Positions 8,120-16,254 of a stretch of DNA of 64,000 bases are shown in pieces; position 1 is the stretch's first letter; each line of letters opens with the position of its first letter. The notes beneath the pieces are model-generated. The model searched no databases. It was not told the DNA's origin and saw only the letters and a list, made by a program, of their open reading frames with translations. The translations under genes were made by a program, and so were the position numbers. Origin of the DNA: Streptomyces roseoviridis (GTDB taxonomy: Bacteria > Actinomycetota > Actinomycetes > Streptomycetales > Streptomycetaceae); the NCBI RefSeq assembly GCF_039535235.1, contig NZ_BAAAWU010000001.1:1054001-1118000 (forward strand), in the 5' to 3' direction.

Positions 8120-8682
8120 GGTCCATGGCGACGCTGCTGCGGGCCCGCGGTGTCGCGCCCGCCCCGCGCGCCCGCAAGAGCCCCGAGAACGGCCCCGCCG
8201 GGCCGCACTCCCCCGTCGGCGCGACCCGCCTCTTCGTGCCGGTCGACCTGCCGACCACCCTGGGCTGCGACGCGGTCGGCGTCCCCGCCCGCTACGGCTT
8301 CCGCATCCTGTCCCGGCTGCCCGCGAAGGGCTGCGTCTACGCCGACAGCGACTGGTGGTGGTGGCTGGTCCCGTCCGGCTCCGACCTCGACCTCGCCTGG
8401 CCGATGCCCGCCTGTTACGCCCCCGGCGCCGTGATCCCCGACCGCCGCCCCCGGCTGATCCACCACCCCGACGGCGGCTCTCCGTACACCCCGCCCATCC
8501 CGCTCTACCTGCTGATCTGCCAGCTCACGGGGATCGCCCCCCGCGTGGAACGTGCCGCCCCAGGTGCGCAGCGCCCTGTGATCTCCCGTCCCTGGTCTCC
8601 TTTCCCTGATCTCGCGTCCCCGTCCCGTCCCCCGTCCGCGACCGGCCGGCCGCGCCCGCCTCTCCCGGTCGGCCTCACGTGA
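8113..8682 (+). CDS. Conserved Streptomyces protein of unknown function, coupled to ATPase gene
   Basis: I choose GTG 8113, which overlaps the upstream stop and has GGGAG five bases before it; ATG 8125 is the alternative. The predicted protein is about 189 residues. The core, from GATRLFVPVDLPTTLGCD through GCVYADSDWWWWLVPSGSD to IPLYLLICQLTGIAP, looks conserved and soluble. Its four consecutive Trp residues are striking. The last ~45 residues are Pro/Arg/Ser-rich and probably disordered. I recall the same gene downstream of XRE-linked ATPases in other streptomycetes, but no function is assigned. Context suggests it works with the ATPase/XRE/DUF397 set. Confidence 0.72.
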   Translation: MLRSMATLLRARGVAPAPRARKSPENGPAGPHSPVGATRLFVPVDLPTTLGCDAVGVPARYGFRILSRLPAKGCVYADSDWWWWLVPSGSDLDLAWPMPACYAPGAVIPDRRPRLIHHPDGGSPYTPPIPLYLLICQLTGIAPRVERAAPGAQRPVISRPWSPFPDLASPSRPPSATGRPRPPLPVGLT

Positions 8683-8722
8683 TCTCCCGCGCCGCGCGCC
8701 GTCCCGGTCGTAGGGTCGTGGC

Positions 8723-9433
8723 ATGTTCTCCCCCGACGGCCCCACGCTCCGCGAGCTGACCCGGCAGGCGCTGTCGTCGGTCGAGCACGGCTACGACCTG
8801 CTCGCGACGAAGTTCGACGCCACCCCGTTCCGCACCTCCGACCGCCTGCTCACCGCGGTCGCCGAGACCCTGGAACCGCTCGGCCCCTTCGACTCGGGCC
8901 TCGACGTGTGCTGCGGCACCGGCGCCGGGCTCGGGGTGCTGCGCTCGCTGGGGACGGGACGGGTCACCGGCGTCGACTTCAGCTCCGGCATGCTCGCCGG
9001 GGCCCGCCGCGCCCACCCCACCGCGACGCTCGTACGGGCCGACGCCCTGGCGCTCCCCTTCGCGCCGGTCTTCGACCTGGCCGTCAGCTTCGGCGCCTTC
9101 GGCCACTTCCTCCCCGCCGAGCAGCGCACCCTCTTCCGCCAGGTCCACGCCTCCCTGCGCCCCGGCGGCACCTTCGCCTTCCCGCTGCCGGCGCCGCCAC
9201 GGGTGGGCTCCGCCCCGTACTGGACGCTGTGGGGCTTCGACGCGGCGATGCGGGTCCGCAACGCGCTGTGGCGGCCCCCCTTCGTCATGTACTACCGCAC
9301 CTTCCGCCTCGCCGACGTCCGCGCACGCCTCCGGGACGCCGGCTTCGGGGTGGAGCTGCTGCCGGTCCGTCCCCTGGGGTTCCGGGAGGACGGCAGCCCG
9401 CGCTGCCGGCTGGTGGTCGCACGGAAGCCGTGA
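8723..9433 (+). CDS. Class I SAM-dependent methyltransferase
   Basis: A 236-residue Rossmann-fold methyltransferase. Motif I is LDVCCGTGAGLGVL near residues 56-69. It is followed by VTGVDFSSGMLAGAR (acidic residue of motif II) and by FDLAVSFGAFGHF and LRPGGTFAFPLP (post-motif regions). The substrate is unknown. A TAGGGT -10 hexamer ends six bases before the ATG, suggesting a leaderless transcript. The gene converges on the membrane-protein gene ending at 9499. It stands alone on this strand after the coupled pair upstream. Confidence 0.88.
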   Translation: MFSPDGPTLRELTRQALSSVEHGYDLLATKFDATPFRTSDRLLTAVAETLEPLGPFDSGLDVCCGTGAGLGVLRSLGTGRVTGVDFSSGMLAGARRAHPTATLVRADALALPFAPVFDLAVSFGAFGHFLPAEQRTLFRQVHASLRPGGTFAFPLPAPPRVGSAPYWTLWGFDAAMRVRNALWRPPFVMYYRTFRLADVRARLRDAGFGVELLPVRPLGFREDGSPRCRLVVARKP

Positions 9434-9498
9434 ACCGCACGCGCTGCCCGGCCGGCGCGCCCTGCGCGGTCCGGAGGAGGCTGTGCAGGGGGCGCCGC

Positions 9499-11052
9499 TC
9501 AGCCGGCGGCGCCACAGGACGCGGGGCGCTCCTCCCGCGGCACCAGGCGCAGCCGGCTGAGGGGAGCCTTGAGCGCCGAGCGGGCCTCGGGGTCCCACAG
9601 CACGACGGTCCCGTCGGCGTCCCCGATCTTGAGGTACGCGTCGGCGGCGGCGAGCACGCCGCCGTCCACGGGCACCTGGTCCGCCCGCCCCACGGGGAAC
9701 ACACAGACCCATTCCGGCTCGATGCCGTAGTAGGCCGCCGGCGTCCGCCCCTTCGCGGCGGCGGCCACGCCCTGGACACCGGCCTCGCCCGCCGACACCA
9801 GGCCGAGGCCGAGCACGCCCTGCGCCAGCAGCAGGATGCTCACCAGCAGCAGCACCGCGTTGCCGAACCAGCGGTCCTTCACGTGCAGGTGGAAGTGCTT
9901 CATGTAGCCGAGGAGACTCGGAGCGAAGAACCACAGGCTCATACAGGCGGTCAGCTTGAGCAGCGCGAGCATCTGATGCGCCTTCGGGATCTCGACGTCC
10001 TCCAGGTCGAGCCCGAAGGCGTCCAGGTACATCGCGTGCAGCCCGAGCCCGAGCCCCGGAAGGAAACCGAAGCCCAGCGGCAGAAGGGCGGGAATCAGCC
10101 AGGGGGCGGTGCGCTGCCAGCTCCACTGCCGTACGAGGAGCCTGATCCCGTTGCCGACGGCCACGGCCGCCAGGCAGACGAGCACCACGGAGGAGCCGTA
10201 TCCGACCTCGGGCGCCGTCCGGGCCGCGTAGACGCCGACACCGGCGGAGCTCGCCACGAGCAGGCAGCCGAACAGGGAGGAGCCGGCGCGCGTCGCTCCC
10301 GGTGCCGCTCCCTTCCACACGGCCGCCGCCGCGCCCGCTCCGCCGAGGAGGACGGCCACGGGCCACCCCCACGATCCGACACCGCGGGAATGGGTGTCCG
10401 CGATGCGTGCCCCGGCCCAGACCCCGATCATGAGGATCAGGATCAGACGGTTCAGGAGCGCGGACGACTCACGGCGTCCGCCTCGGGCCGGCGCAGGGCG
10501 GGCGCTCGTCCCCCAGGGCCGGCGAGCGGCGATCCGCCCGCCGCGGCGCGGCGCACCGGGCAGGGGCCGCGTGGCGAGGTGCTGGGCCTCCCCCGGCGCG
10601 GTCGCGACGATCAGCCGTCCGGTGTCCCGGCTGCCGGTGTTCTCGGCCAGCCACAGCCGCGTCCGTTCCCGCCACCGCACGCGCCGGGGCAGACCGGACA
10701 CGGTCCTGGGGCGCGCCTCGGGACGCTCGTAGGCGAACCAGTGCGGCAGGTCCACCGGGTCCCGCGTGACGACCTCCACGGCCTGGACCTGGAGGTCCAG
10801 CAGCAGCTCGTCGGCGACGAGTTCGAGCCGCTCCCTGGCCCCGCGCGACGCGTTGAGGCTGCTCCCGGGGAACCGCGCTTCGACCGTGTACCACAGGCGC
10901 CGCTCCGCCCACTCCGACGGCTCGCCGCGCCGCTCCAGGACGGGCCAGCCGCGGTCTTCGAACGCGCGTTCCAGCAGCTCGCAGTCGGTCCGCGTCCCCC
11001 TGAGCTCGATCAGTGCCACGGCCCGCTGGTCGAACCCGTTCCCCCCACGCAT
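9499..11052 (-). CDS. Multi-pass membrane protein of unknown function
   Basis: I start this at ATG 11052, which has GGAGGGG six bases upstream; an ATG at 11073 is in frame but lacks a ribosome site. The predicted protein has about 517 residues. The N-terminal ~190 residues are soluble, with a mix of Trp/Arg and a LELVADELLLDLQVQAVEV helix. The centre holds roughly six to seven hydrophobic segments (for example LILILMIGVWAGARI, WPVAVLLGGAGAAAAVW, LVCLAAVAVGNGI, LLLVSILLLAQGVLGLGLV). The C-terminal ~110 residues, after the last helix, look like a small beta-rich soluble domain with CVFPVGRADQVPVDGG. I recognise no family. It sits just after the tRNA-Leu terminator on the same strand. Confidence 0.7.
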   Translation of the reverse strand: MRGGNGFDQRAVALIELRGTRTDCELLERAFEDRGWPVLERRGEPSEWAERRLWYTVEARFPGSSLNASRGARERLELVADELLLDLQVQAVEVVTRDPVDLPHWFAYERPEARPRTVSGLPRRVRWRERTRLWLAENTGSRDTGRLIVATAPGEAQHLATRPLPGAPRRGGRIAARRPWGTSARPAPARGGRRESSALLNRLILILMIGVWAGARIADTHSRGVGSWGWPVAVLLGGAGAAAAVWKGAAPGATRAGSSLFGCLLVASSAGVGVYAARTAPEVGYGSSVVLVCLAAVAVGNGIRLLVRQWSWQRTAPWLIPALLPLGFGFLPGLGLGLHAMYLDAFGLDLEDVEIPKAHQMLALLKLTACMSLWFFAPSLLGYMKHFHLHVKDRWFGNAVLLLVSILLLAQGVLGLGLVSAGEAGVQGVAAAAKGRTPAAYYGIEPEWVCVFPVGRADQVPVDGGVLAAADAYLKIGDADGTVVLWDPEARSALKAPLSRLRLVPREERPASCGAAG

Positions 11053-11080
11053 GGTGCCCCTCCCCCGGCGCATACGAAAG

Positions 11081-11105
11081 AAGACCCCAGCTCAGCTGGG
11101 GTCTT
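11081..11105 (-). terminator. Terminator hairpin after tRNA-Leu
   Basis: An 11-bp stem (AAGACCCCAGC with complement) and three-base loop lies eight bases beyond the tRNA 3' end. On the minus strand it is followed by CTTTCG, giving a short T-run. It fits an intrinsic terminator for the tRNA gene. Confidence 0.8.
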
Positions 11106-11112
11106 CCACAGG

Positions 11113-11197
11113 TGTCCGAGGGGGGACTTGAACCCCCACGCCCGATAAAGGGCACTAGCACCTCAAGCTAGCGCGTCTGCCATTCCGCCACCCGGAC
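11113..11197 (-). tRNA. tRNA-Leu (anticodon GAG)
   Basis: The 85-base gene folds as a class II tRNA. The acceptor stem is GTCCGGG/CTCGGAC with one G-T pair and discriminator A. The anticodon arm is CTAGC-TTGAGGT-GCTAG, which places GAG in positions 34-36. There is a long variable arm, and a T arm with GGTTCAAGTC. It reads CUC and CUU leucine codons. The 3' CCA is not encoded. A TAGAGT hexamer on the minus strand about 45 bases upstream may be the -10. Confidence 0.96.
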
Positions 11198-11418
11198 GAG
11201 GTGTGCTGCCGTCGCGGCTGTTCCCCGCGGCGACACGGATAACTCTACCAGGGGTTCGAGGCGCCTTTCACCAGCGTTTCCCGTGGTCAGTGGGGCGGGC
11301 CGGACCTCCGGACGGCGTACGGGGCGTGCCGGGGCCGGTACGCGGAGTGGAGGGCCCGCGGGGCGGTGCGCGGGGCGTCGCCGCTCTCCCGGGGGCGGCG
11401 GCGCCTAGCCTGCGCGGG

Positions 11419-12741
11419 GTGACCTCACTTCCTCCTCCGTCACCCGTGTACCGCCGGCCCCGGATGCTCTCGCCGCTGCGGGAGCACCTGCGGGACACCT
11501 TCTGGTTCGCGCCGGTCGCGGCCATGGCGGCGATCTGTGTGCTGTGGGCGGCCTGCGCGGGCCTGGACGCGGAGATCGTCGAGACGCTGCGGGACGAGGG
11601 CGCCTACGAGGCCATCGGTGACCTGGCCGGGATCGCCGAGGACGCGAAGACGGTCGTGACCACGGTCGGCTCGGCGATGATGACGTTCATCGGCGTGGTC
11701 TTCTCGATCTCCCTCGTGGCGGTCCAGATGGCGAGCGGACAGTTCAGCCCGCGGGTGGTGCGGATCTTCGTGCGGAGCCGGATCACCAAGGCGACGCTCT
11801 CGGTCTTCCTCGCCACCTTCCTGCTGTCGCTGCTCGTGCTGACCTCGTACGAGAGCGAGACCGACCCCCGGCTCGTGACGGCCGTGCCGCTGCTCCAGTC
11901 GATCCTGACCCTCGCGATGGTGGGGCTGAGCCTGCTGCTCTTCGTGGCGTACGTGAACGCGACGCTGCGGCTGATGCGGGTGGGCCACGTGGTGGACCGG
12001 ATCGCCCGGGAGTCGTTCCGGGTGCTGGCGAAGACGCCCTGGTACGAGGGCGGGGGCGACGAGCTCGGGCCGGTGACGGGGCAGGTGGTGCACCGGGGGC
12101 GGGCCGGGGTGCTGCGGGACGTGAACGTGGCCCGGCTGGTGCGCGTGGCGCGGCGGCACGGTCTGGTGCTGCGGCTGCTGCCGAGGATCGGGGACTTCGT
12201 GGTGCCGGGGACGCCGATCCTGGCGGTGCACGGCGGGGCGGTGCCGAAGGGGCTCGCGTCCTCGGTGTCGGTGGGGATCGAGCGGACCTTCCACCAGGAC
12301 CTGGGATTCGGTCTGCGGCAGCTCGCGGACATCGCGCTGCGGGCGCTGTCCCCCGCCGTGAACGATCCGACGACGGCGGTGCAGTGCCTGGACCGGATCG
12401 TGCAGTTCCTGGCGGCCGTCGCCCACCGGCCGCTGGGCGCGGTGGCGTACCGGGACGGGCGGGGAGGCGACGGGGCCGTGCGGCTCGTGCAGGACCTGCC
12501 GGGGTGGACCGACCTGGTCGATCTGGGCTTCGCCGAGATCCGGGGCTGCGCGGAGGGCAGCCCGCAGGTGTCGCGGCGGATGCTGGCGGGGCTCGACGAC
12601 CTGCTGGCGCTGGTGCCCGAGGACCGCACGGAACCGCTGCTGCGGCACCGTGTGCTCCTGACGGAACTGGTGGAGCGCACGGTGCCGCAGGCCGCGGACC
12701 GGGCCTTCGCCCTGGAGGCGGACCGTCAGGGGATCGGCTGA
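11419..12741 (+). CDS. DUF2254 membrane protein
   Basis: Starting at GTG 11419 gives about 440 residues; a TAGCCT box seven bases before it suggests a leaderless message. ATG 11464 (MLSPLREHLRDTFWF) is the alternative. The family hallmark is an N-terminal block of four transmembrane helices: FAPVAAMAAICVLWAAC, MMTFIGVVFSISLVAVQMA, LSVFLATFLLSLLVL, and ILTLAMVGLSLLLFVAYVN. The loop ASGQFSPRVVRIFVRSR between helices 2 and 3 is also typical. A cytoplasmic domain of ~250 residues follows, with GLRQLADIALRALSPAVNDPTTA as the strongest conserved motif. The function of DUF2254 proteins is unknown. No operon partner is visible. Confidence 0.9.
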   Translation: MTSLPPPSPVYRRPRMLSPLREHLRDTFWFAPVAAMAAICVLWAACAGLDAEIVETLRDEGAYEAIGDLAGIAEDAKTVVTTVGSAMMTFIGVVFSISLVAVQMASGQFSPRVVRIFVRSRITKATLSVFLATFLLSLLVLTSYESETDPRLVTAVPLLQSILTLAMVGLSLLLFVAYVNATLRLMRVGHVVDRIARESFRVLAKTPWYEGGGDELGPVTGQVVHRGRAGVLRDVNVARLVRVARRHGLVLRLLPRIGDFVVPGTPILAVHGGAVPKGLASSVSVGIERTFHQDLGFGLRQLADIALRALSPAVNDPTTAVQCLDRIVQFLAAVAHRPLGAVAYRDGRGGDGAVRLVQDLPGWTDLVDLGFAEIRGCAEGSPQVSRRMLAGLDDLLALVPEDRTEPLLRHRVLLTELVERTVPQAADRAFALEADRQGIG

Positions 12742-13239
12742 GCCGCCCGGGGCGCGGGCGCGGGCGGGTCCGGGTGGGGGGCGGCGGGTCGGGGCCGGCC
12801 CGACGGCGGCGCCGCAGCGCCAGGGGCCCGAGGCGGTGCCGATGGAAGGGCGGCCGGGTCCGGCGGCGCAACGGGAACCCGGCGGGAGTCCGACGCCCCC
12901 CGACGCCGGCTCCGTGGAAGCTACATAGACCACGACCACCCGCTCCAGGTCCAGTCCAATGCGGGAATCCGTCAGGTCTGCGGCGAAGGCCGAGACGGGC
13001 TCCTCGGGTGCGGGCCGCAGCGCGTTCGGCGCAGCGGTCGATCCGCCCGGTACGGGCGAAGCGGGCGAGGGAGGGGGCGAACGCTGCGGGCGCCGGACGC
13101 CCCCGGGAACAGGGCCTGGGGTGGGGAAGGGAACGGAGCAGGCGGTGGGGGTGGGAAGAAGTCGCGCGGGAAATGGGTCCCGGCCTTCTCCCGGGCGAGG
13201 TCAGAGAAGGCTCGGTACCCGGCAAGGAAGGCGGGGGGC
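12742..13239. other. Intergenic region, no gene seen
   Basis: These ~500 bases lie between two convergent genes. The left part is very G-rich on the plus strand. I find no frame with convincing codon use, start and ribosome site, and no clear hairpin. Confidence 0.5.
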
Positions 13240-13899
13240 TCACCGCACCTCGGTCAGGCGGGCCGAGACCACCACGTTGCCCTCGTATCCGCCGTCCGGC
13301 GCGTACGGACCGCCGCAGGTGATCAGCCGGAGTTCCGGCGCTCCGGTGGAGCCGTAGACCCGCTCGGCGGGGAAGCCGTCCGTCGGGACGACCTCGACGC
13401 CGTACACCGCGAACACGGCCGTCCGGCCGTCGGCGCGGGCGATCTCGACGCGCTGCCCCCGGGCGAGCCGCCCGAGGCCGTAGAAGACGGCCGCCCCGCC
13501 CTTGGGGGTGTCGACGTGGCCGACGACGACGGCGGTGCCCCGCTCGCCGGGGGTGACGGAGCCGGTGAACCAGCCCGCCGGGCCGCGCTCGTTGGGGCGC
13601 GGGGCCTCGATCCAACCCTCGCGGTCCAGGCCCACCCGGGTCACCGGGGCGTCGATCCGGAGGGCGGGCACGTGGACCCGTACGGGGTTCGAGGCGGGCA
13701 GCGGAGCGGGGGTGGCGCCGGTGGCGGACGGGCCCCGGCCGGGCGCGGCGGCGGCCACCGGCTGCGGAGGGCCGTCGGGCGGCGGGTACGCCGACCCGCC
13801 GCGCACGAGGTGCACGCCCACGAGGAGGACGACGGCGACGAGGCCCCAGGCACCAGGCCGTCCCGCAGGGCCGCCGTTCGGCCCGCTCCACCCGTGCAC
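13240..13899 (-). CDS. Class F sortase
   Basis: A 219-residue sortase: a short N-terminal membrane anchor (GLVAVVLLVGVHLV), a Pro/Ala linker, then the catalytic beta-barrel from about residue 70. The catalytic triad is in place: His128 in VVGHVDTPKGG, Cys195 in LITCGGPY and Arg214 in VVVSARL. The sequence IDAPVTRVGLDREGWIEAP and the short length fit class F, the actinobacterial type whose substrates are poorly known. Sortases cut a C-terminal signal and attach the protein to cell-wall peptide. The next gene upstream on the same strand (start 14928) encodes a secreted protein with a C-terminal helix and Arg cluster, its most likely partner, although a strong terminator lies between them. Confidence 0.92.
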   Translation of the reverse strand: MHGWSGPNGGPAGRPGAWGLVAVVLLVGVHLVRGGSAYPPPDGPPQPVAAAAPGRGPSATGATPAPLPASNPVRVHVPALRIDAPVTRVGLDREGWIEAPRPNERGPAGWFTGSVTPGERGTAVVVGHVDTPKGGAAVFYGLGRLARGQRVEIARADGRTAVFAVYGVEVVPTDGFPAERVYGSTGAPELRLITCGGPYAPDGGYEGNVVVSARLTEVR

Positions 13900-13917
13900 G
13901 TGCGACCCGACCTCTCT

Positions 13918-14090
13918 GCGCGCCTCGTTCTCGCGCCTCGTTCTCGCGCCTCGTTCTCGCGCCTGTTTCGCGCGGCTCTTTCTCGGGGCTCGTTCTCGGG
14001 GCTCTTTCTCCGGTGCTTCTCGCGGCTCTCCCGTGGTTCCTTCCGTGGTTCCTTCGCGGTTCCTTCCGCGGTTCCTTCCGCGTGGTGTGG
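13918..14090. repeat. Two short tandem repeat tracts upstream of the sortase gene
   Basis: Roughly 13-base units containing GCCTCGTTCTCGC recur from about 13918 to 13965 and decay into related CTCGTTCTC/CTCTTTCTC words. From about 14030 to 14085, 11- to 12-base units of GTGGTTCCTTC/GCGGTTCCTTCC follow. Both tracts lie upstream of the sortase start at 13899, probably in its leader region. Confidence 0.7.
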
Positions 14091-14091
14091 C

Positions 14092-14132
14092 GCTCCTCCG
14101 CCCCGGACCTCGTCACACCGGGGCGGAGGAGC
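14092..14132 (-). terminator. Perfect 15-bp hairpin after sortase-linked gene
   Basis: GCTCCTCCGCCCCGG at 14092-14106 pairs perfectly with its complement at 14118-14132 around an 11-base loop. It starts four bases after the stop codon of the gene ending at 14137. It should end that transcript before the sortase gene. Confidence 0.8.
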
Positions 14133-14136
14133 CGTC

Positions 14137-14928
14137 TCAGGACCCGGTCCCGGCGCCCTCCCGGCGGCGCAGCAGCGCAACGGCCGCGCCGAGCGCACCG
14201 GCGATGAGGACGGTGCCGGTGACCACCTGGGCGGTGCCGGCCTCCGCGTCGGATCCGGTGCCGAAGCCCGCCCGAACGCCCTTGTGGGCGGGCACGGAGG
14301 GGACGGCCGGATGGGCGGTCGGGTGTCCGGTGGGATGGCTGGTGGGGTGGCCGGTGGGGTGGGCGCCGCCCGTGATGGTGAGGGTCGTGGTGCCCCGCTC
14401 GCCCTTGCAGTCGAAGGCGACCTCGTACTGCGCGCCCTTCTTGGCGTCGGCGTCGACCGTGGCGGTGCCCGGACGCCCCTCCTTCAGGGTGACCGTGTCG
14501 AAGACCGGGGACTCGACGGTCACGGTGGGCGCCTCGCAGCCGTCGGACTTCAGCGTCACGGTGCCGCCGGGGGCGACGGTCGAGGGCGTGACCGAGAAGC
14601 CGAAGGAGGTGATGCCGTGCCCGGTGCCGCCCTTGGGGGAACCACCGCCGTCGGTGATGCCGCCGAGAGGCAGACCGTCGTCGGGCAGGTCACCGACCGG
14701 CGCACCGTCGTCGGGCACGTCACCGGCGGGCATGTCGCCGAGAGGATCGCCGGTCCCGGTCTCGGGGAAGCCGCCCTCCGGTACGGGCGGGCCGGCGTCC
14801 AGCGCGGGAAGGCCGCCGTCGTCCGGGCCGCCCTCGTCGGCCACGGCCGCGGGCCCGGACAGCACCAGGGCGATCGCGGCGAGGGGGCCGAGCAGGGCCG
14901 CCGAGGCGGCGGGGCGTATCGCGCGCAT
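14137..14928 (-). CDS. Secreted, C-terminally anchored wall protein; candidate sortase F substrate
   Basis: ATG 14928 follows GGAGG at good spacing. The 263-residue product has a signal peptide (AALLGPLAAIALVLSGPAAVA), then an acidic Gly/Asp/Pro-rich segment. A probable Ig-like domain follows at about residues 95-175 (FSVTPSTVAPGGTVTLKSDGC ... VAFDCKGERGTTTLTI), with two Cys residues that may form a disulphide. After that comes a stalk of HPTG/HPTS/HPTA repeats. The C-terminus reads KGVRAGFGTGSD, a hydrophobic helix (VVTGTVLIAGALGAAVALL) and RRR. There is no LPXTG or LAXTG. The overall layout is still that of a wall-anchored protein, and the neighbouring class F sortase makes KGVRAGFG a candidate sorting signal. 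Function beyond surface display is unknown. Confidence 0.8.
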   Translation of the reverse strand: MRAIRPAASAALLGPLAAIALVLSGPAAVADEGGPDDGGLPALDAGPPVPEGGFPETGTGDPLGDMPAGDVPDDGAPVGDLPDDGLPLGGITDGGGSPKGGTGHGITSFGFSVTPSTVAPGGTVTLKSDGCEAPTVTVESPVFDTVTLKEGRPGTATVDADAKKGAQYEVAFDCKGERGTTTLTITGGAHPTGHPTSHPTGHPTAHPAVPSVPAHKGVRAGFGTGSDAEAGTAQVVTGTVLIAGALGAAVALLRRREGAGTGS

Positions 14929-15083
14929 GGGGTTCCTCCAGATCACGCGAGGGCGGACGGGCGGAGGGCTTCCGCGGCGGAGCGCCGCGGAGCGGACCCT
15001 CGCCGCGTTCGAAGCTAGGTCCGCGCCGCACCCCGCGCCACCGGGCTCGGCCGAACGGACCACCCGGCCGCACCGGCGGCGGC

Positions 15084-16037
15084 TCACGGCACCCGGACGA
15101 CCTGCCCCGCGTACGAGAGGTTCCCGCCGAAGCCGAAGAGCAGCACCGGGGCGCCGGAAGGGAGTTCGCCGCGTTCGACCAGCTTGGACAGGGCGAGCGG
15201 TACGGAGGCGGCGGAGGTGTTGCCGGAGTCGACGACATCGCGGGCGACGACCGCGTTGACCGCGCCGATCTTCGCGGCGAGCGGTTCGACGATCCGCAGG
15301 TTGGCCTGGTGGAGCACCACACCGGCCAGCTCCTCGGGGGCAATTCCGGAACGTTCGCAGACCTGCCGGGCGAGCGCCGGGAGCTTCTGGGTGGCCCAGC
15401 GGTAGACGGCCTGCCCCTCCTGGGCGAAGCGCGGCGGGGTGCCCTCGATGCGGACCGCGTGGCCCATCTCGGGGACCGAGCCCCACAGGACGGGGCCGAT
15501 CGCCGCGGTGGCGCCGTCGCCGGGCTCCGTGGCCTCGACGACCGCGGCGCCCGCGCCGTCGCCGACGAGGACGCAGGTGGTGCGGTCGGTCCAGTCGGTC
15601 ACCTCGGTCATCTTGTCGGCCCCGATGACCAGCGCGCGGCGGGCGGCACCGGCGCGGATCGCGTGGTCCGCGGTGGCCAGGGCGTGCGTGAAGCCGGCGC
15701 AGACCACGTTGAGGTCCATGGTGGCGGGCGAGGCCATGCCGAGGCGGGCCGCCACCCGGGCGGCGGTGTTCGGCGAGCGGTCGATCGCGGTGGAGGTGGC
15801 GACGAGCACCAGGTCGATGTCGGCGGGAGTGAGGCCGGCGGCGGCGAGTGCCTTGCCGGCGGCGTGCGCGGCGAGTTCGTCGACCGGCTCCTCGGGACCG
15901 GCGACGTGCCGGGTGCGGATGCCGACCCGGCTGGTGATCCACGCGTCGCTGGTGTCGACGAGGGCGGCCAGGTCGTCGTTGGTGAGCACCTTGGCGGGCT
16001 GGTAGTGCCCGAGCGCGGCGATTCGTGTGCCCGTCAT
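15084..16037 (-). CDS. Beta-ketoacyl-ACP synthase III family protein
   Basis: A 317-residue KAS III (FabH-like) condensing enzyme. All three catalytic residues are present: Cys113 in LNVVCAGF, His243 in LHQAN and Asn273 in SGNTSAAS. The C-terminal GFGGNLSYAGQVVRVP is typical. FabH joins an acyl-CoA starter to malonyl-ACP. However, the core fatty-acid operon (fabD, acpP, fabF) is not nearby, so this is probably an additional copy with a special starter, or a stand-alone ketoacyl synthase. GRIGIRTRHV-type residues near the N-terminus are conserved in the family. The gene is divergent from fdhD with a 217-base gap. Confidence 0.9.
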   Translation of the reverse strand: MTGTRIAALGHYQPAKVLTNDDLAALVDTSDAWITSRVGIRTRHVAGPEEPVDELAAHAAGKALAAAGLTPADIDLVLVATSTAIDRSPNTAARVAARLGMASPATMDLNVVCAGFTHALATADHAIRAGAARRALVIGADKMTEVTDWTDRTTCVLVGDGAGAAVVEATEPGDGATAAIGPVLWGSVPEMGHAVRIEGTPPRFAQEGQAVYRWATQKLPALARQVCERSGIAPEELAGVVLHQANLRIVEPLAAKIGAVNAVVARDVVDSGNTSAASVPLALSKLVERGELPSGAPVLLFGFGGNLSYAGQVVRVP

Positions 16038-16254
16038 GCCCGGGACCCCCTAGGTGGTTCGATCGTCGGTTCGTTCGTACGGCAGGATCACCCAGTCTCG
16101 CCAGCGACTCATGGGTAACAGGTGACGTAAACCACCAAGATTCACCCGAAGCGCCTGTCCGACCGCGACAAGAGGACAATGGGTCGGTCAGGCCCCTGGG
16201 GGCGTTCCGCGGGGACAGCGACGTCCCGCACGGACAGAAACGAGTGCAGCGACG

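Noticed and set aside
12742..13239. Hidden gene between DUF2254 and sortase
   Set aside because: Frames here lack a start with ribosome site and show no conserved motif. The amino acids are those expected from GC-rich noise.
15084..16037. Part of a polyketide or fatty-acid cluster
   Set aside because: The KAS III gene is alone; no acyl carrier protein, ketosynthase, malonyltransferase or reductase genes lie beside it.
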